Origin: a virus
DNA length: 27,471 nt
Virus record (IMG/VR): IMGVR_UViG_3300007276_000234
Coordinates: 1 to 27,471 of that record
Direction: 5' to 3' (one strand)
Shown: one piece after another, positions 23,905 to 27,471 of the stretch
Layout: the number at the start of each line of letters is the position of its first letter
How positions within the stretch are numbered: the stretch's first letter is position 1
The notes under the pieces: model-generated
What the model was told of the DNA's origin: nothing
The model's database searches: none
Seen by the model: only the letters and a program-made list of their open reading frames with translations
Program-made: the position numbers and the translations under genes

Positions 23905-24375
23905 ATGACTAAGAAACAAACAATAAGCCAGAGAGTTATTGGACAGTTTGAAGAAACTTTCAATACTCTTAGCGAACTTGGTTCAAATCCAAATGGTCCA
24001 GAGTTTAAATCTGCGAATCATTCTCCAGCGAAGAGATTCCTAGAGAATATTGGACGAGATGCTAAATCAACTAGTGTTTATTTCGGTAACCTATTAGCTT
24101 TGAACAAAGCTGATATGGAGGCTGAAATGGAGGGCGTTGGTGAAGCAAGAGTTAAGATTGATGAATGTCTCAACAGTAAAATGGAAGACTTCACTACATC
24201 TCAACGCTATCAATCGGCTGTATATAAACTAAATCATTTAGTTTTTATCTGGGCAAAAGGGAAACTCAAATCAGAATTTGATTGCGAGTTCAACCCTGAT
24301 GTTTCCAAATCAGCATTGAATGCAAATAAACAGTCAAATCAGACTCAAGCATTTGCTGAATACTCAGCTATCTAG
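23905..24375 (+). CDS. Hypothetical 156-aa protein, first gene of the rightward cluster
   Basis: The start is ATG 23905, with GGAGG at 23893-23897; a longer in-frame opening from 23818 has no site and lies across the promoter block. The protein is soluble and charged: residues about 1-60 include RVIGQFEETFNTLSELGSN and FLENIGRDAKSTSV, residues 65-90 are acidic (NKADMEAEMEGVGEARVKIDE), and the C-terminus is polar (NANKQSNQTQAFAEYS). I do not recognise a family. The N-terminal half is homologous to the broken leftward copy. The second half lies over DNA that matches terS but is read in shifted frames. Its place right after the divergent promoter suggests an early regulatory or host-takeover role, which is inference. 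Confidence 0.7.
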   Translation: MTKKQTISQRVIGQFEETFNTLSELGSNPNGPEFKSANHSPAKRFLENIGRDAKSTSVYFGNLLALNKADMEAEMEGVGEARVKIDECLNSKMEDFTTSQRYQSAVYKLNHLVFIWAKGKLKSEFDCEFNPDVSKSALNANKQSNQTQAFAEYSAI

Positions 24376-24389
24376 CTGAGCAAAAGATT

Positions 24390-24415
24390 GGAGAGGCAAG
24401 TGTCTCTCCTTTCTT
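24390..24415 (+). terminator. Weak hairpin terminator after the 156-aa gene
   Basis: GGAGAG (24390-24395) pairs with CTCTCC (24404-24409) around an eight-base loop, followed by TTTCTT. The stem is completed by two C residues absent from the matching site in terS, so it may have been gained after duplication. The stem is short and termination uncertain. Confidence 0.4.
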
Positions 24416-24508
24416 CATGTTCATTCTAGTATGAACAACAGATTCAAGCACCAAATCACCAGAGAAACATGCTGAGCGTGGTAGATACTGGACGATGCGG
24501 TGCTTAGA

Positions 24509-24566
24509 TTCCTCCGATGGATGAGGCGTGTGCTACACACACAACACACGCTCATCTCTCGAGGAA
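24509..24566. other. Long bulged hairpin, possible structured RNA
   Basis: GATGAG/GCGTGTG (24520-24532, with one bulged G) pairs over 12 bp with CACACGCTCATC (24545-24556), leaving a 12-base CA-rich loop. TTCCTC (24509-24514) and GAGGAA (24561-24566) can extend the stem outside an internal loop. It has no T run, so it is not a simple terminator. It begins beyond the duplicated terS DNA. Confidence 0.5.
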
Positions 24567-24610
24567 ATAAATGACTTAATTAATTGCATAATCGAGAATT
24601 TAAATGCTGT

Positions 24611-24654
24611 TTAAAAAAATGTGTTTTTGTTCTGTGCAAACACATTTTTTTTAA
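24611..24654 (+). terminator. Strong AT-rich hairpin, bidirectional terminator
   Basis: TTAAAAAAATGTGTTT (24611-24626) pairs with the facing arm AAACACATTTTTTTTAA (24638-24654) around an 11-base loop. Flanking AAATG and CATTT can extend it. The T8 run on the plus strand and the A7 run opposite make it usable from either side. It separates the 156-aa gene and its remnant from the next rightward genes. Confidence 0.72.
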
Positions 24655-24664
24655 CAACATTTAC

Positions 24665-24692
24665 TTGTTGTTTAGCGTAAAGATGGTACAAT
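24665..24692 (+). promoter_or_regulatory. Sigma70-like promoter before the rightward accessory genes
   Basis: TTGTTG (24665-24670) and TACAAT (24687-24692) are separated by 16 bases; a TATAAC follows at 24695-24700. It lies between the strong terminator and the ribosome site at 24705-24710, so a new transcript is expected to begin here. The -10 is good, the -35 only fair. Confidence 0.5.
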
Positions 24693-24714
24693 AGTATAAC
24701 ACTTGGAGGACAAT

Positions 24715-24984
24715 ATGAAACCACTAGACCAACTAGCATTAGTAGAACATCTGGCTAAAGATGTTGAGTATAAGCTTGAGAATTTACTCTCGATTATACC
24801 AGCTAAATATCACACAACATCACTAGAATCAGAGGCAAGATGTGAGCTGTCGTATAATACAGGGCGTAGAGATATGCTCGTATCATTTCAAAAACTGTTT
24901 GAACATATGGATGCTCAGCTTACTGCTGAAGCAGACGACATGCTCAAAGATATGTATGAACAATCATTGGAGGACACAGCATGA
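24715..24984 (+). CDS. Hypothetical 89-aa acidic helical protein
   Basis: ATG 24715 has GGAGGA at 24705-24710; an in-frame TTG at 24703 would place the start before the ribosome site and is rejected. The protein is helical and acidic, with DQLALVEHLAKDVEYKLENLL near the start, an Arg-containing centre (RCELSYNTGRRDMLV) and a long acidic tail (AEADDMLKDMYEQSLED). No family was recognised. Its stop overlaps the next start by four bases (ATGA), so the two are expressed together. Confidence 0.75.
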   Translation: MKPLDQLALVEHLAKDVEYKLENLLSIIPAKYHTTSLESEARCELSYNTGRRDMLVSFQKLFEHMDAQLTAEADDMLKDMYEQSLEDTA

Positions 24985-25340
24985 CACAAATAAGACTATC
25001 ATTCTTAACTAACTTTAGTAGATTTCATAGGAATAATCCCATGATATTTAATGAGATAGTTAAGTTTGCAGACAAACAAAGATTGAAACGACACCATTAC
25101 AGTATAGAAATTATACTTAATGTTGTTAGATTTCATACAGATTTATCTGGCAAAGGAGATCCATTTAAGATTAATAATAATTACAAACCCTACTACGCTC
25201 GGATGTATATGGAGTACAGAGATTGCAAAGGTTTCTTCCAACTGCGCGGCAGCTTGGCAGATGATTATGATTTCAAGCCAGAGATAGAACACTATCAAGA
25301 ATGGCAAAAAGAATTTGGTGCTAATGTTGCATCAATGTAA
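24981..25340 (+). CDS. Conserved phage/plasmid protein of unknown function, 119 aa
   Basis: The pattern is familiar from many phages and plasmids: 'F..f...NP.v...i...a......g...y.i..i...vR......g...fk.nNny...YaR..me......gfF..R'. Here it reads FSRFHRNNPMIFNEIVKFAD, YSIEIILNVVRFHTDL, DPFKINNNYKPYYARMYME and KGFFQLRG. Members are often annotated only as hypothetical. The protein is soluble, basic in its first half, with no catalytic motif I can name. GGAGG lies at 24969-24973, and the gene overlaps the previous one by four bases. Confidence 0.8.
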   Translation: MTQIRLSFLTNFSRFHRNNPMIFNEIVKFADKQRLKRHHYSIEIILNVVRFHTDLSGKGDPFKINNNYKPYYARMYMEYRDCKGFFQLRGSLADDYDFKPEIEHYQEWQKEFGANVASM

Positions 25341-25363
25341 CTATAAAAACGTGAGGATGATAA

Positions 25364-25522
25364 ATGATGATAGATAAAAACCAAGAGGCTCTTAATATCT
25401 TGTTAGATTCTGGGGCTAAAATAGAAAAAGAACAACCAATAAAAGGTGCTATATTCATGACACTAAAACCAACAGAGGAAAGTAATAATGAAGAAGATGA
25501 TGTTGCTAACCAAAGCAATTAG
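25364..25522 (+). CDS. Small 52-aa acidic protein overlapping the DUF2958 gene
   Basis: GAGGA precedes ATG 25364 by about six bases. The frame codes a charged peptide (DKNQEALNILLDSGAKIEKE, later TEESNNEEDDVANQ) and ends 35 bases inside the next gene, providing that gene's ribosome site. Good site and gene spacing support translation; the product is not recognised. A second ATG follows immediately and could be used instead. Confidence 0.55.
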   Translation: MMIDKNQEALNILLDSGAKIEKEQPIKGAIFMTLKPTEESNNEEDDVANQSN

Positions 25523-25838
25523 AAAAAAACTAATTGATAATCACAACAAAACTAGGACAGAGGGTGAACCATCCTCACACAATGCAGTAGTGCATTTGTT
25601 TAATCCATATGGTAGAGGTCATTGGTATCTAAGTGAGTTAGATCCAGAGACTAACATTGCATTTGGTGTCTGTTGTATTACACACGCTGAGTTCGGTGAT
25701 GTATCGATGGATGAAATGGAAAGCTTAGATGTAGGACCATTAGGTCTAGGCATAGAAAGAGAATACTCTTTTCCTATGGATAAATATAATCTAGGTTGGT
25801 GCATGGACTACGCTAAAAAACATTATGGATGTGAATAA
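25488..25838 (+). CDS. DUF2958 family protein
   Basis: This 116-aa protein carries the DUF2958 pattern: LFNPYGRGHWYLSELDPETNIAFGVC (family: F-P-G-x-x-W-x-x-x-E-x-D-P-E-x-x-x-x-F-G), then EFGDVSMDEMESL (E-x-G-x-x-S-x-x-E-L) and LGIEREYSF (glpiERD..F). The family is common in phages and mobile elements of many bacteria and is of unknown function. GAGGA lies eight bases before ATG 25488. No membrane or export signal is seen. It sits in a rightward cluster of small accessory genes, where anti-host or DNA-metabolism roles would be typical, but none can be assigned. Confidence 0.85.
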   Translation: MKKMMLLTKAIRKKLIDNHNKTRTEGEPSSHNAVVHLFNPYGRGHWYLSELDPETNIAFGVCCITHAEFGDVSMDEMESLDVGPLGLGIEREYSFPMDKYNLGWCMDYAKKHYGCE

Positions 25839-25873
25839 AATACGATAACAATTAGTAAATGGAGGAAACGAAG

Positions 25874-26140
25874 ATGGAAAAAATAATTAAAAAATACGAG
25901 CAATATTTAAAAGCTAGCGGCAAAAACTTGCAAGTTATTCTAGCCGAAAAGCTAAGAGCAAACGCAGTCGTAGGCTGGCAAGGTAGTTATTTGTTCTTGT
26001 CAGAAACTGACAAAGAATGGGTTATTCATCCAGTCATTTTGTTAGATGATGAAAGCGTTAGCACAGGTAATGGATCGTATCTGTTTAAGGATAAATATAC
26101 TTATGAAGATGCGAAAGAAATCTTTCGAACAAGATCATAA
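25874..26140 (+). CDS. Hypothetical 88-aa protein
   Basis: The start is ATG 25874, with GGAGGAA just upstream (25861-25867); an in-frame ATG at 25859 precedes that site and is less likely. The protein begins with a basic helix (EKIIKKYEQYLKASGKN), has a beta-like centre (VVGWQGSYLFLSETDKEWVI, HPVILLDDE), and ends with a helix (YEDAKEIFRTRS). No family is recognised. It precedes the hairpin array at 26153-26358. Confidence 0.72.
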   Translation: MEKIIKKYEQYLKASGKNLQVILAEKLRANAVVGWQGSYLFLSETDKEWVIHPVILLDDESVSTGNGSYLFKDKYTYEDAKEIFRTRS

Positions 26141-26152
26141 ATAAAAAAGGAA

Positions 26153-26358
26153 TTGCTTAAGCTTGGCTTATAACCAGAGTAAGCAACAATGGGATAGATA
26201 GGTAGTAATCGTAAGACTGCAGTCGCTACTACTTTAAAGTTATGCGAAATAGATGCGAAGTATATGCTTATCTATCCTTAATAAATTAATGAGATAGATA
26301 GTGCAAGGAAATTGAACTATTATGCTGATAGCAAGATATTACACTCCACTATCTATCC
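26153..26358. ncRNA. Array of three long-range hairpins, candidate structured RNA
   Basis: In order: TTGCTTA (26153-26159) pairs with TAAGCAA (26180-26186); GGATAGATA (26192-26200) pairs fully with TATCTATCC (26269-26277), enclosing a second stem GTAGTA/TACTAC and the palindrome GACTGCAGTC; and GATAGATAGTG (26293-26303) pairs over 11 bp with CACTATCTATC (26347-26357). The last two units share their outer arms, so arms of one can pair with the other. No gene frame spans this area, and the array ends just before ATG 26381. RNA or DNA role is unknown. Confidence 0.5.
26269..26291 (+). repeat. 23-bp direct repeat, copy 1
   Basis: The 23 bases starting TATCTATCCTTAATAAAT are identical to those at 26350-26372, and each copy ends in AATG. 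It contains the 3' arm of the second hairpin of the array. Confidence 0.85.
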
Positions 26359-26372
26359 TTAATAAATTAATG
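26350..26372 (+). repeat. 23-bp direct repeat, copy 2
   Basis: Identical to 26269-26291, 81 bases downstream. It contains the 3' arm of the third hairpin and ends beside the GGGAGA ribosome site of the next gene. Confidence 0.85.
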
Positions 26373-26380
26373 GGAGAAAG

Positions 26381-26701
26381 ATGATGACATTGATACCAAC
26401 AGACAAGTGGATAAATCAAATACGAGTAGTACATTTTATGTATCAAGATCATAAAGTATATGCAAAGTGTAGATTTATAGATTACATAGATGATAAACAT
26501 GTATGGGAAATACAAATATATTTTAATGATGAAGCTAACTCATGGTTAGTCCATCATGTGCCATACAATTATCATCTATCATATGCTCACAGAAGTAATT
26601 CTGTAAGAAGAAACTTTAGATTGTGTATGCAAAAATATCTGGAAGATTACATTTTATTACATGAACTTGTACCAGATAGACAAAGTAGTCTACCAATATA
26701 A
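26381..26701 (+). CDS. Hypothetical 106-aa protein
   Basis: GGGAGA at 26372-26377 is three bases from ATG 26381 and six from the adjacent in-frame ATG 26384; the second is the more natural start. The protein is rich in His, Tyr, Asp and aromatics (VHFMYQDHKVYAKCRFIDYID, VWEIQIYFNDEANSWLVHHV), then a basic helix (RRNFRLCMQKYLEDYILLH). It may be a small alpha/beta domain. No known motif was found. It lies directly after the hairpin array, which could affect its translation. Confidence 0.65.
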   Translation: MMTLIPTDKWINQIRVVHFMYQDHKVYAKCRFIDYIDDKHVWEIQIYFNDEANSWLVHHVPYNYHLSYAHRSNSVRRNFRLCMQKYLEDYILLHELVPDRQSSLPI

Positions 26702-26750
26702 AAACGAATTCCTTATGGGTGTAAGGATGTAATAAAACTTGGAGGTTATT

Positions 26751-27335
26751 ATGCCAAATTGGTGTGAGAACAACGTGACTATAGGTCACAAACTTAAACG
26801 TAAACTAATACCTTTAGCTAAAGAGTGTATGAAAGATGAATGTAGATTGTTCAATCTTATTATGCCTCAACCAGACTGGATGACTACACCTAATGACAAG
26901 GGTGAGCTACCAAAACTAAAGGATATTAAAAATAAAAAAGGTGAACTCGTTATGAAAATCAAGGAGTTTCCAGATGGTACTCAAGATGATAGATGGTACG
27001 ACTGGAGGTGTAATAACTGGGGTACTAAATGGGATGTCAATGAGTTTTATCAAGACTCATTTCCTATTGACTATCATGGTGCAGACGAAGAATATATAGA
27101 TCGTAGTTATAATTACAAACTAGACATAGGCTTTGACTCAGCATGGTCGCCACCATTAGGTATCTATGCAGCGTTAGTTGAGCAAGGGTTTTATGTTTGT
27201 GCTAACTACATAGAGGGAGGCATGGGATATTGTGGCGAATGGTTGAATGGTAATGATTCATGTTTCGATTTCGATGAGGAGAATTTACCAGAACAATTCA
27301 AAGAACAAGTACAACAATGGAGGGTAGAAGATTGA
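26751..27335 (+). CDS. Api92-like / DUF1281 protein with ferredoxin-like fold
   Basis: The start is ATG 26751, with GGAGG at 26741-26745; a TTG at 26739 lies before that site. The 194-aa protein opens MPNWCENNVTIG, has a loop LFNLIMPQPDW, then WYDWRCNNWGTKWDVNEF, and near the end FDSAWSPPLGIYAALVEQGF. This order, 'MPNWC.N', 'N...P.P', 'WY.W...nWGTKWd' and 'f.saWsPP', is the signature of the Api92-like family found in many phages and mobile elements. The function is unknown. It is coupled to the next frame by a four-base TTGA overlap. Confidence 0.85.
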   Translation: MPNWCENNVTIGHKLKRKLIPLAKECMKDECRLFNLIMPQPDWMTTPNDKGELPKLKDIKNKKGELVMKIKEFPDGTQDDRWYDWRCNNWGTKWDVNEFYQDSFPIDYHGADEEYIDRSYNYKLDIGFDSAWSPPLGIYAALVEQGFYVCANYIEGGMGYCGEWLNGNDSCFDFDEENLPEQFKEQVQQWRVED

Positions 27336-27471
27336 TAGTAACATATGAAGAACATGGTGATACTAAGACAGAAGATATAGATGAGTATGGTGATATCATA
27401 TATAAAGAAGATGATTGTGAATATCAATATAGCTATGATGAGCATGAATACTGGGTGCATAAACCATCTGG
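27332..27471 (+). CDS. Partial acidic protein, TTG start, C-terminus outside window
   Basis: GGAGGG (27319-27324) lies seven bases before TTG 27332, which overlaps the Api92-like stop in a TTGA junction. The nearby ATG at 27345 is in another frame. The visible 46 residues are very acidic and Tyr-rich (EEHGDTKTEDIDEYGDI, then DDCEYQYSYDEHEYW). No family was recognised; the frame is still open at the window end. Confidence 0.55.
   Translation, partial: MIVTYEEHGDTKTEDIDEYGDIIYKEDDCEYQYSYDEHEYWVHKPS

Larger units (their letters stand above)
23834..24481 (+). repeat. Right arm of the long diverged inverted repeat
   Basis: This arm copies the left arm (23105-23782) in opposite orientation, with a 51-bp spacer between them. 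It contains the plus-strand promoter-like block, the intact 156-codon gene and, after that gene's stop, DNA matching the 3' part of terS with broken frame (for example 24380-24417 with 23203-23238, and 24456-24481 with 23105-23135). Similarity ends near 24481, while terS itself runs on to 23074 on the left. Confidence 0.88.
24376..24714. other. Gene-poor 339-bp region: decayed terS tail, hairpins, terminator, promoter
   Basis: To about 24481 the DNA matches the 3' part of terS with frame breaks. One frame of 24380-24417, if corrected by a base, reads AKALERQVSLLSS, close to AKALESLVSLSS of TerS. Farther on are a long bulged hairpin (24509-24566), an AT-rich terminator (24611-24654) and a promoter-like pair before the next gene. 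No intact gene is seen. Confidence 0.65.

Noticed and set aside
23980-23990. GGTTCAAATCC resembles a tRNA T-loop, and a weaker form occurs in the left arm
   Set aside because: It lies in the 156-aa coding frame (LGSN), and no proper anticodon arm or full acceptor stem fits around it.
24446-24505. AAGCACC/GGTGCTT pairing over 60 bases looks like a tRNA acceptor stem
   Set aside because: No T-arm or anticodon arm follows, the span is short, and most of it matches the 3' part of terS.
26269-26372. Two identical 23-bp repeats could suggest a small CRISPR array
   Set aside because: Only two copies, an 81-base interval that folds on itself, and no cas genes nearby.

Overview
This window looks like about two thirds of the genome of a low-GC, probably marine, short-tailed phage with a T7-like virion. 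The evidence is a compact, uninterrupted virion module: terminase, gp8-type head-tail connector, scaffold, capsid, tail-tube A and B homologues, three internal-core proteins and T7-type fibre. The fibre and lectin-like domains are common in ocean viromes. The AT-rich composition would suit a host such as SAR11, but no host gene, tRNA or integrase is present, so the host is inference. No RNA polymerase, DNA polymerase or complete lysis cassette lies in the window.

Layout. Positions 1-23469 are read leftward, in the order small terminase, small basic proteins, large terminase, portal, scaffold, gp13-like protein, capsid, tail tube A and B, three core proteins, fibre, two more adhesion proteins and two small membrane proteins. 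Many neighbours share TAATG or ATGA stop/start overlaps, so this is a translationally coupled late operon. Several tiny genes (58, 31 and 27 codons) fit these junctions exactly. Positions 23905-27471 are read rightward and hold small accessory genes. Two belong to recognisable families (DUF2958 and Api92-like/DUF1281), one to a conserved phage family of unknown role, and the rest are unknown.

The most unusual region is the divergent junction at about 23105-24481. Reading outward from a centre near 23808, the left arm (minus strand) and the right arm (plus strand) are collinear diverged copies of the same roughly 650-nt segment, an old fold-back inverted duplication. Each arm has an equivalent promoter-like block and the start of the same gene. 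The left copy of that gene is frameshifted and truncated, and the segment then becomes the small terminase gene. On the right arm the terS-homologous DNA is read in other frames as the second half of a 156-codon gene, and a decayed terS tail follows its stop.

Two further gene-poor stretches carry structure. Positions 24376-24714 hold the decayed terS tail, a long bulged hairpin, a strong AT-rich terminator and a promoter. Positions 26141-26380 hold three consecutive hairpins, two of them ending in an identical 23-nt direct repeat just before the next gene. Three glycine-rich basic proteins of similar design lie between terS and terL. All identifications come from reading the sequence; no database search was run.
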